Shown here in pieces: positions 8,376 through 17,980 of a stretch of DNA of 64,000 bases. Source of the stretch: Halovibrio salipaludis (GTDB lineage Bacteria > Pseudomonadota > Gammaproteobacteria > Pseudomonadales > Oleiphilaceae). Below the pieces are notes generated by a model. It saw only the letters and a list, made by a program, of their open reading frames with translations. It did not search any database and had not been told where the DNA came from. The stretch covers positions 868,001 through 932,000 of the forward strand of contig NZ_NSKD01000001.1 of NCBI RefSeq assembly GCF_002286965.1, written 5' to 3'. A program made the translations under genes and the position numbers. Each line of letters opens with the position of its first letter. Position 1 is the stretch's first letter.

Positions 8376-9816
8376 TCCCCAGCTGTTTGTTCACGTTATC
8401 CCGGATCGCCCGGTACCGCTCAGGGTCATTGATCAGCGTTGCCAGGTTGTCTTCGGGGAAGATCTCCCGGCGCTTCTTCTGGGCCTGTTCCGTGCTGACC
8501 GCTGAGGGCAGCATCTGCTCAAGACAGCGCAGCATCACCTCTGGAGAAACCGAGGCGCCAGGCGAGGCCCCCAGAAGCGTGCCGTAGGTGTGATCCTCGG
8601 AAACCACGATCTCGGTCCCCATCTGCAGATCGCCGTCCTTGATGATCTGTACCCGCTGGCCCGCCTGGATGGGTTTCCAGTCGAACTTTTTGCTCATGCC
8701 GGGGGCAAACTTCTCCAGTTCCTCGAACATGCTCCTGCTGCCCTTGAAGGACTCGGAAAGCAGGTACTTCACCAGCGAGAAGTGCTCCATGGCCACCGAA
8801 AGGAGGCTCGGGAGGTCATGGACACGCAGGGCACGCACGTAATCGATGAAGCCACGACCCTTTTCGAGAATCGGGTTGAAGGAGGCGAAGGGCCCGAACA
8901 ACAGGTAGTGCTTGCCATCCACCACCCGCAGGTCCAGGTGCGGAACGGACATGGGTGGCGCGCCGACTTTCGCCTTGCCGTAGGTTTTGGCGGTGTAGTG
9001 TTTGGCCTCTTCGGCACTGATCTCGGCCTGCAGGAAGCGTCCGCCCACCGGGAATCCCGCGAAGCGGCTGCGGAAGGGCAGGTGGCTTTTCTTCATCAGC
9101 GGGAATGCGCCACCGCCGGCACCGACGAACAGCACGTCAGCCCTGTACTGCACCGGCTGTCCCTGGCGATCTGCTTCAATGAGCCAGGTCCCCGAGGGGC
9201 TGCGGTGTGCCCGCTTCACGTGAACGCCGTGTTCGATGGTCACGCCCAGATTCTGAACCAGATGTGCCGCAATCTGGTTGGTCAGGGCCCCGAAATTGAT
9301 ATCCGTGCCGGTCTCCACCACTGTGGCCGCCATTTTTTCGTGACGGGGCCGCTCTTCCATGGTGTAGGGAATCCAGCTCTTGATTTCGTCGAAGTCCTCT
9401 GAGTAGCGCATCTGTTCAAAGAAATGATGCGAGGACATCTCCTGGTAGCGCCGATGTAACAGATCAATCGCCTCGGAGGGCACGATGGTGCAGTGCTTGG
9501 TCTGATTGATGAAGCTTCTGGGATCCTCGACGACGCCCTGTTTCACCAGGTAAGCCCAGTACTGCTTGGCCACATTGAACTGGGCATGGATCTTCAGGGC
9601 TTTATCAACCGAGATGACCTCTTCATCCACCGGGGTGTAGTTGAGCTCGCAGTTCGCTTCGTGCCCAGTCCCGGCGTTATTGAAGGCGGCCGAGTTACCC
9701 GCCCCGACACTGTCCAGTCGTTCCAGGATGGTGATGTCGAGTTCCGGGGCCATTTCCTTTGCCAGGGCGGCAAAAGTGGTTCCCATGATCCCCGCGCCGA
9801 TGACGACTACGTTCAT
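8362..9816 (-). CDS. mqo: Malate:quinone oxidoreductase
   Basis: 484 residues. The N-terminal FAD-binding MNVVVIGAGIMGTTFAAL with the acidic ERLDSVGAGNSAAFNNAG block, QTKHCTIVPSE, and the C-terminal KDGDLQMGTEIVVSEDHTYG and TLLGASPGASVSPEVML are typical of membrane-associated Mqo, which oxidises malate and passes electrons to quinone in the TCA cycle. Length is normal for the family. The ATG at 9816 places the dinucleotide motif at the very N-terminus; 24 more in-frame upstream codons are open but lack the family's sequence. It lies 106 bases downstream of the co-directional DUF2855 gene and converges on dbpA. Confidence 0.93.
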   Translation of the reverse strand: MNVVVIGAGIMGTTFAALAKEMAPELDITILERLDSVGAGNSAAFNNAGTGHEANCELNYTPVDEEVISVDKALKIHAQFNVAKQYWAYLVKQGVVEDPRSFINQTKHCTIVPSEAIDLLHRRYQEMSSHHFFEQMRYSEDFDEIKSWIPYTMEERPRHEKMAATVVETGTDINFGALTNQIAAHLVQNLGVTIEHGVHVKRAHRSPSGTWLIEADRQGQPVQYRADVLFVGAGGGAFPLMKKSHLPFRSRFAGFPVGGRFLQAEISAEEAKHYTAKTYGKAKVGAPPMSVPHLDLRVVDGKHYLLFGPFASFNPILEKGRGFIDYVRALRVHDLPSLLSVAMEHFSLVKYLLSESFKGSRSMFEELEKFAPGMSKKFDWKPIQAGQRVQIIKDGDLQMGTEIVVSEDHTYGTLLGASPGASVSPEVMLRCLEQMLPSAVSTEQAQKKRREIFPEDNLATLINDPERYRAIRDNVNKQLGIKGP

Positions 9817-9922
9817 AATATCTATCCGTCCGCGTATCCGGTGGCGCGTGGCGCCACCCGGTTTCCAGAATGAATCTAACACGGCCATGGTATGCCGTGA
9901 ATGGAGGTTTTGAGCGCCCGCG

Positions 9923-11050
9923 TCAGGGGGCGAGCGTCAGGGTCAATCCCTGGTCGGGGTTGATGCGCCCTTCCAGGGTATCCTCATACGCTTGGGCGAC
10001 GGCCTCAGCGCCGCGCACGTCACGGATCGTCATCCAGCCTTCCATGGACGCTACCAAAGGCGCCCAGAGGCCTGCAAAACGCTGCATGAGCGCGGCTGTG
10101 CCGTATTCCCCGGCGGCCTGTTCCCAGTATTTGGGCGCGAAGAACAGCTCCGGTTTGGGGCCGGGCAGGCCCTTGCCACCACCGCGCTGGTCCCAATGGG
10201 AGGCGCCCACCAGTGAGCTGAACTGCAGCTGATCGCTGAAGTGCTCATGCAGGCGGCCAAGCACCTGGCCGTTGCCGGCGAAGTCCACGGAGACGCTGGC
10301 CTGGTCCGCATCCAGCGTCTCCAGTTCATCATAGGGCACCACCCGGTCGTAATAGCCCAGCCGGCGCACGAATCCGGCATGGCCGGGGGAGGTCAGGGCG
10401 GTCAGGACCCTGGGCCCGCCGCGCGTCTCACGCTGGTGGTTGAGCATGAAGGCCAGCCCCAGCGCTGTCTTGCTGGAGGCACTGGTCAGGATCACCTGTT
10501 CCGCCTCAAAAAAGGTCTGCCAGGCCAGGAAGTCGTCCAGCAGGAAGGAGGTGACCAGAAGCGGGCGCAGCAGCATCTGGAAGGCTTCGTGTTCCGGCCG
10601 GTAGGCCGGGTCGTTGGCGGTGAACACGTACTGGTTGTAGATGCCCGGAAGGTCCTGGCGATGGGCGGCGACGTCGGTGAAGCCACTCTTGCTGACCCGC
10701 CCCGGCTGGACCCTGAGCTGGCGTGCCATGGGCAGGTAACCGTAAATCCGTGTGCCTTCCGTCACGTCCGGATGCCGTGATGCGGCCACATCGGCGAAGC
10801 CCCAGACCGGGATCTGGCCCCAGGGCTTCTCGACGGGGAAGAAATCCCAGTAGTGAAAGGCATCGCCCAGGGCGGCGTAGGTGATGTTGTTGGCGGTGAA
10901 GGAGAACCGGTCAATGGCCAGCAGCACCTCGCCCTCGGCCAGGTCCCCGGGCTGGATGGGATTCTGTTCCAGAACACTGTGTTCGTGGAGGTTCTCGCGG
11001 TTGACCACAAAGGTGGTGTTGGAGGAAACGGTCATTGTTGGCACCTTCAT
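9923..11050 (-). CDS. DUF2855 family protein
   Basis: 375 residues. The N-terminus (NRENLHEHSVLEQNP, then GEVLLAIDRFSFTANNITYA) and the middle (VWGFADVAASRHPDVTEGTRIYGYLP) match the DUF2855 family, which resembles quinone-oxidoreductase-type medium-chain dehydrogenases. The segment VILTSASSKTALGLAFML sits where a Rossmann fold would be. No catalytic zinc ligands are evident. The reaction is unknown; ligand-binding or reductase activity is inference from the fold-like pattern. It is transcribed toward mqo and divergent from gspA. Confidence 0.8.
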   Translation of the reverse strand: MKVPTMTVSSNTTFVVNRENLHEHSVLEQNPIQPGDLAEGEVLLAIDRFSFTANNITYAALGDAFHYWDFFPVEKPWGQIPVWGFADVAASRHPDVTEGTRIYGYLPMARQLRVQPGRVSKSGFTDVAAHRQDLPGIYNQYVFTANDPAYRPEHEAFQMLLRPLLVTSFLLDDFLAWQTFFEAEQVILTSASSKTALGLAFMLNHQRETRGGPRVLTALTSPGHAGFVRRLGYYDRVVPYDELETLDADQASVSVDFAGNGQVLGRLHEHFSDQLQFSSLVGASHWDQRGGGKGLPGPKPELFFAPKYWEQAAGEYGTAALMQRFAGLWAPLVASMEGWMTIRDVRGAEAVAQAYEDTLEGRINPDQGLTLTLAP

Positions 11051-11280
11051 GGGGCAGTGGGTGAGCAGTCCAGTGTCATATCACCAAGCCTACGCGTATT
11101 GGCACGCTGGTCCCAATTCAGTTTTTTATGGCGTGGCATGAGAGTGGCTGATTGCTTCCGGAAAGGTTGCCCGGAGAAGGGAAGGAATTGGATAGTGGGA
11201 GGTTCCCGCGCGACAATCGTTGCTTGCTGCGTTATGTTGTTGCTTTCCCTGATCCGTTGATCGAGTGTTCGCAGAGCGCC

Positions 11281-12969
11281 ATGTATAACGATTTCTTCGG
11301 GTTCCGCGAGTCGCCGTTCACCATCGCGCCCGACCCCCGCTATCTCTATCTCAGCGAGCGTCACAAGGAGGCGCTGGCGCATCTTCTGTATGGGGTTTCC
11401 GGGCAGGGCGGTTTCGTGGTGCTGACGGGGGAAGTGGGAACCGGGAAGACGACCCTGTGCCGGCGGTTCCTGGAAGAGATTCCGGAGAACGTGGACATCG
11501 CCCTGGTGTTCAATCCGAAGGTCAGTGCGCGGGAGCTTTTGGCCACCATTGGTCGTGAGCTTGGCCTTCCGGAAGTCAGCCGGCACTCGACCATGGAGAT
11601 GATCAACCAGCTCAACGACTATCTGCTCAAGGCCCACGCCGAGGGCCGGCATACGCTGGTGGTGATCGATGAGGCCCAGAACCTCTCGGCGGACGTTCTG
11701 GAGCAGGTGCGACTGCTGACGAACCTGGAAACCTCGGAGAAGAAACTGGTCCAGATCGCCCTGCTGGGGCAGCCGGAACTGGCGACCCTGCTGGACAGCC
11801 CCCGTCTCCGCCAGCTTTCCCAGCGGATCACGGCGCGCTACCACCTGGATCAGCTGAGCCGCAGGGAGACCTTTAACTACATCGCCTACCGCCTGTCCGT
11901 AGCGGGCCAGAAAGGCACGATCTTCAGCCGGCGCGCGCTGGCGGCGGTCTACCGGCGCAGCCACGGCATTCCCCGGCTGATCAATCTGATCTGCGACCGC
12001 AGTCTGCTGGGCGCCTATACCCGCGATTCCCTGACGGTGAATGCGGCCACCGTTCGCCGAGCGGCGCGGGAGGTCCGAGGTGATGAGCGCGCGGGGCGCC
12101 CCAGCCTGAACTGGCTCCGGCGGAGCGCTGCCCAGCTCAGACTGGGGCTGGGTGTGTTTGTACTGACGGTGGCCGCGGGCGTGGTCACGTTGATGCTCTC
12201 AGAGGGGGTGACCGAGAGCCCGCCGGCCGTGGCCTCCAGTGCCGGGGGTTGGGTGCCTTCGCTTGCGCTGACGGTTGAGGAGGATGCTGCCGCCGAAGGG
12301 CGTGTCGAGCGTGACGCCGGCCCTGGAGCGGGTTCCGGGGCGCCCCTGTCCCTTGGGTCGCTGAGCCCTGAGGCCTCCCGGACCCAGGCCTATGAAGCAC
12401 TCTTCAGTGCCTGGGGGCATGACTACCGTGCCGGCGAACACGGGCAGGCCTGTGACTGGGCGCAGACACGGGGACTGGGGTGTCTGCACCGCCAGGGCAA
12501 CTGGACCCGGCTGCGGACTCTGGACCGGCCCGCGGTGCTGGAGCTGATCAACCGTAAGGGCGATGTCATTTCCGCCGCGTTACTGGCCATGGAGAAGGAC
12601 CGGGCCCGGCTGGCGGTTGGCGGCGAAGCGCGATGGGTCTCCCGCGATACGGTTGAATCGGTCTGGTTCGGTGACTATTCACTGCTCTGGCGCCTGCCTC
12701 CCTGGCAGTCGCGTCTGATCGAGCCGGGCACCACAAGGGACCGGGGGCTGTGGTTGCATCAGGCCCTGAGTCAGGCGGAGGAGGTGCTGTCCCTTGAGGT
12801 CGGGGCGTCGGGTGATGAAACGGAGCCGCGTATCAAAGCGTTCCAGCGCCGGGAGGGTCTGCGCAGCGATGGGGTTGTCGGGCCTCTGACGCTCATCCGC
12901 CTGAATCACTACATGGGGCGTTCCGTTCCGACGCTTTCCAGTGCATCATCCGATCCGTTGTCAGGCTGA
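11281..12969 (+). CDS. gspA: GspA/ExeA-like AAA ATPase with C-terminal peptidoglycan-binding domain
   Basis: 562 residues from ATG at 11281. FFGFRESPFTIAPDPRYLYLS is the hallmark ExeA start; Walker A GEVGTGKTTL (about residues 50-59) and Walker B TLVVIDEAQNLS follow, then LLTNLETSEKKLVQIALLGQPEL. A single membrane segment (about 287-307) precedes a low-complexity linker, and the last 70 residues (IKAFQRREGLRSDGVVGPLTL) form a peptidoglycan-binding domain. In Aeromonas, ExeA with ExeB uses ATP to place the type II secretin through the cell wall. gspB starts 9 bases downstream; no other gsp genes are in the window. Confidence 0.88.
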   Translation: MYNDFFGFRESPFTIAPDPRYLYLSERHKEALAHLLYGVSGQGGFVVLTGEVGTGKTTLCRRFLEEIPENVDIALVFNPKVSARELLATIGRELGLPEVSRHSTMEMINQLNDYLLKAHAEGRHTLVVIDEAQNLSADVLEQVRLLTNLETSEKKLVQIALLGQPELATLLDSPRLRQLSQRITARYHLDQLSRRETFNYIAYRLSVAGQKGTIFSRRALAAVYRRSHGIPRLINLICDRSLLGAYTRDSLTVNAATVRRAAREVRGDERAGRPSLNWLRRSAAQLRLGLGVFVLTVAAGVVTLMLSEGVTESPPAVASSAGGWVPSLALTVEEDAAAEGRVERDAGPGAGSGAPLSLGSLSPEASRTQAYEALFSAWGHDYRAGEHGQACDWAQTRGLGCLHRQGNWTRLRTLDRPAVLELINRKGDVISAALLAMEKDRARLAVGGEARWVSRDTVESVWFGDYSLLWRLPPWQSRLIEPGTTRDRGLWLHQALSQAEEVLSLEVGASGDETEPRIKAFQRREGLRSDGVVGPLTLIRLNHYMGRSVPTLSSASSDPLSG

Positions 12970-12978
12970 GGCAGTCCC

Positions 12979-13695
12979 ATGTCCTATATCCTGGATGCCC
13001 TGAAAAAATCCGAAGCCGAGCGTTCCAACACGGATCCGGCTGAGTCCGGTCACCGGGTATCCTTCGCGTCCACGCCAGGCCAGCAGCGCGAACTCTGGCC
13101 CTATCTGCTGGCGTTGGCACTGATGGCCAACGCCGCCGTGGTGGGATACCTGGTCTGGCCTGAATCCGCTCCCGAAGACGAGGCCGTGGTGCCTGAGCAT
13201 GTGGCGCCGGTACAGAGCCCCCGCCCCGCCGAAGAGACAACAGCAAAGACCGCCCCGGAGCCCCCGGGGCAGGAGAGCGTGCAGGAGGAGACCATGACGT
13301 CTGAAACAGCTGCTGCTCCGGTTGTCTCCAGAGAGCAACCAACGAAGTCCTCCATGGAATCGACCGCCCCCTCCTCCGAGGTTCCTGACCAGAACCCGCC
13401 AGATAACGACCCCTCCGCGGACCGCAAGGCGGATGCCCCGGAGGAAGAGGTGCCATCGATCCATGACATGCCCCGCTCGGTCCAGCAGCGCGTGCCGGAG
13501 ATGACGTTCAACGGCCACGTCTGGTCCTCCAGGCCCTCCTCCCGGAGCGTGATGATCAATAACCGGCTGCTGCGCGAAGGTGGCCGCTTTCAGGGGTTGG
13601 TCATCCAGGAAATCACCACCGCTGGCGTGGTCTTCCGGCTGGATGGGCACGTCTTCGAGATCGATATCGTGAGGGACTGGCAGGGCGGCTCCTGA
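12979..13695 (+). CDS. gspB: General secretion pathway protein B
   Basis: 238 residues starting MSYILDALKKSEAER, the standard N-terminus of GspB/ExeB. One membrane segment (about 36-58, ending VVGYLVW) is followed by an acidic, Pro/Glu-rich periplasmic linker (about 60-155) and a C-terminal GspB domain (MTFNGHVWSSRPSSRSVMINN, then EITTAGVVFRLDGHVFEID). It partners the upstream ATPase in assembling the type II secretion outer-membrane secretin. The operon is a two-gene unit; the gap to the next gene (about 95 bases) suggests it ends here. Confidence 0.88.
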   Translation: MSYILDALKKSEAERSNTDPAESGHRVSFASTPGQQRELWPYLLALALMANAAVVGYLVWPESAPEDEAVVPEHVAPVQSPRPAEETTAKTAPEPPGQESVQEETMTSETAAAPVVSREQPTKSSMESTAPSSEVPDQNPPDNDPSADRKADAPEEEVPSIHDMPRSVQQRVPEMTFNGHVWSSRPSSRSVMINNRLLREGGRFQGLVIQEITTAGVVFRLDGHVFEIDIVRDWQGGS

Positions 13696-13790
13696 GGCGT
13701 TACTGCCGGCGGCTTTTCGGGCCGGCCTACTTGCGGATCGCTGGATCCTTGGCGCACTCTGGCAGTCCATTCCCCTTCTGGAGTTCCTCC

Positions 13791-14756
13791 ATGCGCGTTT
13801 TCGCCAACCCGGTCGGTGCCGGCTCGCTCTGGTTCGATAATCTCACCACGGCGGATGGGACACCTGTGGCCTATGATCCTCAGGCCCGGGCCTTCCTGCC
13901 GATGCCGCCGTTCTGCGTGAACCGGGATCGGATCGGGTGCAACTGGATCGCACCGGAGGAGGGGGCGTTCTGTCGTTCCTGTGCCATGACGGCGTTGGCG
14001 CCGGATCCATCGATTCCCGATGCGGTCCCGAACTGGGCGCAGACTGAGGCTGCCAAGCGCTGGGTGCTGGACAACCTGGGGCGCTGGCACTGGTTCCGCC
14101 CGGAGGACCCGGGCGCGCGGCCGGTGTTCCACATGCTGGCGGAAGGGCCGACCCCGGCGCCGATGGGGCACGCGGAAGGCGTGGTGACCATCAGCGTGGC
14201 GGAGGTTGATCCGGTCCTGGTGACCACGCGCCGGGAGGCGCTGGACGAGCCCTACCGCACCATGATCGGTCATATGCGCCATGAGATCGCCCACATGCTG
14301 TGGTGGCGGCTGAGTCTGCGCGAGGATTTCCTCGACGCATTCCGGGCCATGTTCGGTGACGAACGCATCGATTACCCGGCCTCCCTTCAGTATCACTACG
14401 AGAATGGCCCGCCGGCGGAGTGGAAGCAGTACTACCTCACCAGCTATGCCTCCGCCCACCCGCACGAGGACTGGGCGGAAACCGCGGCGCATCTGCTGCA
14501 TCTGACGGACATCGCGGACAGTTTCGTGGCGACCGGGCTCTCCTCGCCGCAGATTCCCCATCCCGGCTGGGATCCGTACTCGGAGCCGGACGCGGAGCGT
14601 CTGATCCACATCGCCGCGTCGCTCACGGTGGGGGTCAATCACGTGAACCGTTCCATGGGGCTTTCGGACATCTACCCCTTCGTGCTCTCGGATCACGCCC
14701 GCCAGAAGATGGCCTTCGTGCACAACTGGCTGCGTCGTGGCGCCCAGGGGCTCTGA
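13791..14756 (+). CDS. Putative zinc-binding metallopeptidase
   Basis: 321 residues. A possible N-terminal zinc ribbon is seen as CVNRDRIGCNW followed by FCRSCAM, and an HExxH motif in MIGHMRHEIAHMLWW (about residues 155-170) with a following acidic region HPHEDWAETAAHLLHL that could supply the third ligand. This pattern matches the 'zinc-binding metallopeptidase' family with an N-terminal zinc ribbon. No signal peptide, so it should be cytoplasmic. Substrate unknown. The start at 13791 follows GGAGTTCCTCC; an upstream in-frame start at 13731 would add 20 non-conserved residues. Confidence 0.78.
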   Translation: MRVFANPVGAGSLWFDNLTTADGTPVAYDPQARAFLPMPPFCVNRDRIGCNWIAPEEGAFCRSCAMTALAPDPSIPDAVPNWAQTEAAKRWVLDNLGRWHWFRPEDPGARPVFHMLAEGPTPAPMGHAEGVVTISVAEVDPVLVTTRREALDEPYRTMIGHMRHEIAHMLWWRLSLREDFLDAFRAMFGDERIDYPASLQYHYENGPPAEWKQYYLTSYASAHPHEDWAETAAHLLHLTDIADSFVATGLSSPQIPHPGWDPYSEPDAERLIHIAASLTVGVNHVNRSMGLSDIYPFVLSDHARQKMAFVHNWLRRGAQGL

Positions 14757-14861
14757 AGGCAGTGTCCTTCGGCCTCCAATAATTGTTACTGTATCGCGCC
14801 TGAGGGCGCGATCACCCGCCAAGCTTCTGCACCCGCTCCACCCAACAACCCGGTACCGTTC

Positions 14862-17099
14862 ATGGAAATCAAGGTCAACTTCCTCGAAAACCGCCGTCTT
14901 GAGGCGAAATTCGACGATTTCAGCGTAATATCCGACCAGCCCGCCCGTTACAAGGGTGACGGCTCAGCCCCCGGTCCCTTTGATTTCTTCCTGGCGTCCT
15001 CGGCGCTGTGTGCCGCCCATTTCATCCGGGTCTACTGCCTGGCGCGTGATATTCCCACCGAGAAGATCCGCCTGTCCCAGAACAACATCGTGGATCCGGA
15101 GGATCGCTACAGCCAGATCTTCCGGATCCAGGTGGAGCTGCCGGAGGATCTGTCCGAGAAGGACCGCAAGGGCATCCTTCGCTCCGCGGAGCGGTGCACC
15201 GTGAAACGGGTGGTGCAGAACGACCCCACCTTTGAGATCGAGGCCGTGGACAATCTGGACGAGGACGCCCAGGCGCTGCTGACCATCCAGCCGGACGGGG
15301 AGCGGACCCGCATCCCGGGCAAGGACCTGCCCCTGGAGGACACCATTGCCAACATCACCGGCATCCTGGAACAGCTGGGCATGCAGATCGAGGTGGGCTC
15401 CTGGCGCAACGTCGTTCCCAACGTCTGGTCCCTGCATATCCGGGATGCCGCCTCGCCCATGTGCTTCACCAACGGCAAGGGGGCCACCAAGGAAAGCGCT
15501 CTCTGCTCAGCGCTGGGGGAGTTCATTGAGCGGCTGAGCTGCAACTTCTTCTACAACGACTTCTACTGGGGCGAGGCGATTGCCGGCAGTGACTTCGTGC
15601 ACCGCCCGGATGAACGCTGGTTCCCGCTGCGCTCCGATGACCGCCTGCCGGAAGGCCTTCTGGACGAGCACTGCCGCGCCATCTATGACCCCGATGGCGA
15701 GCTCTGCGGTTCCCACCTGATCGATACCAACTCCGGGCGGCGTGACCGGGGTATTGTGGCCATGCCTTTCGTGCGCCAGTCGGATGGCGAGACGGTGTAC
15801 TTCCCGTCCAACCTGATCGAGAACCTGTTCCTGAGCAACGGCATGAGCGCCGGCAACACCCGCCATGAGGCCCAGGTCCAGTGCCTGTCCGAGATCCTGG
15901 AGCGGGCGGTGAAAAAGGAGATCATCGAACAGGAGATGGCGCTGCCGGAAATCCCCCAGGAGGTGCTCGCGAAGTACCCGCACATCCAGGAAGGCATTGA
16001 GGCGCTGGAGGCCCGGGGCTTTCCGGTTGTGGTCAGGGATGCCTCGCTGGGCGGCCGCTACCCGGTAGCCTGCGTCACGCTGATGAACCCCCAGACCTGT
16101 GGCGTCTTTGCCTCCTTCGGTGCGCACCCCAGCTTCGAGGTGGCCCTGGAACGCAGTCTGACGGAACTGCTCCAGGGTCGCAGCCTTGAAGGCATGGATG
16201 ACCTGCCGTTGCCGACCTTCAATTCCATGGCCGTCACCGAGCCCAACAACTTCGTGGAACACTTCATCGATTCCAGTGGCGTGGTGTCCTGGCGCTTTTT
16301 CAGTGCCCGCTCGGATTACGCGTTCTGCGAATGGGATTTCTCCGGGACCAGCGGGGAAGAAGCCGACCACCTCTTTGGCATCCTCCGGGACATGGGCAAG
16401 GAAGTGTACGTGGCCATGTACGAGGAGCTTGGGCTGCCCGCGTGCCGGATCCTTGTGCCGGACTATTCCGAGATCTACCCGGTGGAGGACCTGGTCTGGG
16501 ACAACACCAACATGGCGCTGGATTTCCGCGAGGATATCCTGAACCTGCACCGGTTGCAGGACGACCAGCTGCGGGCGCTGGTGGAGCGCCTGGATGACAG
16601 CGACATTGATATCTATACCGGCATCGGCACCCTGATCGGGGTGATGTTCGATGAGCACAGTGTCTGGGGGCAGCTCACCATTCTGGAGCTCAAGCTGTTG
16701 ATCCATCTGGCGCTGCAGGAGCATGAGGAGGCGCTGGATCTGGTGGAGATGTTCCTCCAGTTCAACGACAACCACGTCACCCGCAACCTGTTCTTCCGGG
16801 CGGTCCAGGCGGTGCTGGAAATCACCCTGGATGATGAGCTGTCACTGGCGGATTACCGGTACAACCTCGGGCGGATGTTTGGCGAGGACACCATGGCGGC
16901 GGCGGTTGGCTCGGTGGACGGCAGCGTCCGCTTCCACGGGCTGACGCCAACGGACACGCAGCTGGAAGGCCTGGAAAAACACCAGCGGATGCTGGAAAGC
17001 TATCGCAAGCTGCACGCGGCCCGGGCCAGCGGCGGTATTCAGCCCCGCGTCAGCCAGCCAGGTGCTGCCCAAGGCTCTGCCACAGCCCAACGCCACTGA
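14862..17099 (+). CDS. ycaO: OsmC-YcaO fusion protein
   Basis: 745 residues. The N-terminal 150 residues are OsmC-like (SAPGPFDFFLASSALCAAHFI; ERCTVKR), followed by a YcaO domain from about 180. The YcaO ATP-binding motifs are seen as SALGEFIERLS (SxxxExxER) and QCLSEILERAV (QxxxExxER). The C-terminal 150 residues are helical. E. coli YcaO affects beta-methylthiolation of ribosomal protein S12 by RimO; YcaO domains in general activate amide backbones with ATP. No precursor-peptide gene, dehydrogenase or RimO gene is nearby, so the housekeeping role is more likely than RiPP biosynthesis. Its 3' end overlaps the convergent transporter by 50 bases. Confidence 0.88.
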   Translation: MEIKVNFLENRRLEAKFDDFSVISDQPARYKGDGSAPGPFDFFLASSALCAAHFIRVYCLARDIPTEKIRLSQNNIVDPEDRYSQIFRIQVELPEDLSEKDRKGILRSAERCTVKRVVQNDPTFEIEAVDNLDEDAQALLTIQPDGERTRIPGKDLPLEDTIANITGILEQLGMQIEVGSWRNVVPNVWSLHIRDAASPMCFTNGKGATKESALCSALGEFIERLSCNFFYNDFYWGEAIAGSDFVHRPDERWFPLRSDDRLPEGLLDEHCRAIYDPDGELCGSHLIDTNSGRRDRGIVAMPFVRQSDGETVYFPSNLIENLFLSNGMSAGNTRHEAQVQCLSEILERAVKKEIIEQEMALPEIPQEVLAKYPHIQEGIEALEARGFPVVVRDASLGGRYPVACVTLMNPQTCGVFASFGAHPSFEVALERSLTELLQGRSLEGMDDLPLPTFNSMAVTEPNNFVEHFIDSSGVVSWRFFSARSDYAFCEWDFSGTSGEEADHLFGILRDMGKEVYVAMYEELGLPACRILVPDYSEIYPVEDLVWDNTNMALDFREDILNLHRLQDDQLRALVERLDDSDIDIYTGIGTLIGVMFDEHSVWGQLTILELKLLIHLALQEHEEALDLVEMFLQFNDNHVTRNLFFRAVQAVLEITLDDELSLADYRYNLGRMFGEDTMAAAVGSVDGSVRFHGLTPTDTQLEGLEKHQRMLESYRKLHAARASGGIQPRVSQPGAAQGSATAQRH

Positions 17100-17841
17100 T
17101 GGTCAGCAGCACGCCACCCAGCACCCGGTAGAAGATCGGCGTCTCCGCTTTCAGGATGCGGTCGTGCGCGTAGAGCCCGAGCACGTGGCCGAGTGCGGCG
17201 CAGGGCAGGAGCCAGGTGTGGTGGATCAGCTGGAGATCCACCCCGGCGTAGATGAACGCGGCCATCTTGATGGTGACCAGGATGAACCAGAGCGCGAACA
17301 GCGTATCGCGCAGTTGATGGCGCTCAAGATGCTGCGCGGCCACCGCGATGATCAGCGGCGCACCGATCAGCGAGGTACCGCTGATGTAGCCGCCCAGCAC
17401 CAGGAACACCACATCCAGGGTCCGGCTGTTGCTCCGGAAGGGGCGGTTGAGCAGGTAGGACAGCGAGTAGACTGAGACAATCCCGAAAATAATCAGGCTC
17501 ATGATCGTATTGGGCAGGGTGATCAGCCCCAGGACCCCGATGATCTTGGGCACGATCATGATCGCAAGGATCCGGCCCAGGTAACGCCAGTTCACTGTGC
17601 CTCCGTGGCTCTCCGGCGCGTTAAGGGCAGCGGCCCGGTTGTTCCGGGCGATGGTCAGGGAGGCGAAGACCAGTAGCTGCACGGAGATGATCGGCAGGAA
17701 GACCAGCGGCTCATTGTGGACCAGCAGCAGGAAGGGGAGTGAGAGCACGGCTCCGCCGAAGCCCAGCCCGGACCGGACGAACCCGCTCCAGACGAAGATC
17801 AGCGCGATCAGCCCGTACTGCAGTGTGGTCAGCTCAGCCAT
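17050..17841 (-). CDS. TSUP (TauE/SafE) family membrane transporter
   Basis: 263 residues with about eight hydrophobic helices. The first repeat has GFVRSGLGFGGAVLSLPFLLL, the family motif, and the second has GGYISGTSLIGAPLIIAVAAQ. Members export sulfur-containing anions or take up sulfonates and similar compounds; the substrate here is unknown. The last 50 bases overlap the 3' end of ycaO on the other strand, so expression of one may affect the other. It is divergent from the metallo-hydrolase gene at 17981. Confidence 0.85.
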   Translation of the reverse strand: MAELTTLQYGLIALIFVWSGFVRSGLGFGGAVLSLPFLLLVHNEPLVFLPIISVQLLVFASLTIARNNRAAALNAPESHGGTVNWRYLGRILAIMIVPKIIGVLGLITLPNTIMSLIIFGIVSVYSLSYLLNRPFRSNSRTLDVVFLVLGGYISGTSLIGAPLIIAVAAQHLERHQLRDTLFALWFILVTIKMAAFIYAGVDLQLIHHTWLLPCAALGHVLGLYAHDRILKAETPIFYRVLGGVLLTISGVGLWQSLGQHLAG

Positions 17842-17980
17842 GGCTCTCTCGGGTCAGGCAATGGGAAAGGGCGCATTGTAAAGAAAGATCGTGCTCAGTG
17901 GGGGCTGCAGCAGTGGACTATGATGCACGGGGGTTGGCTGAGAGAATGGCGATCCCAACGCTGCGACCCCGAGTGACACC

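Noticed and set aside
9838-9862. Hairpin GGTGGCGC-GTG-GCGCCACC as a terminator of the DUF2855 gene
   Set aside because: No T-run follows on the minus strand and it lies in the likely mqo leader; left unassigned.
14862-17841. YcaO as part of a RiPP (thiazole/oxazole) gene cluster
   Set aside because: No precursor peptide, flavin dehydrogenase or exporter of RiPP type nearby; the TSUP gene is on the other strand and the YcaO matches the RimO-associated type.
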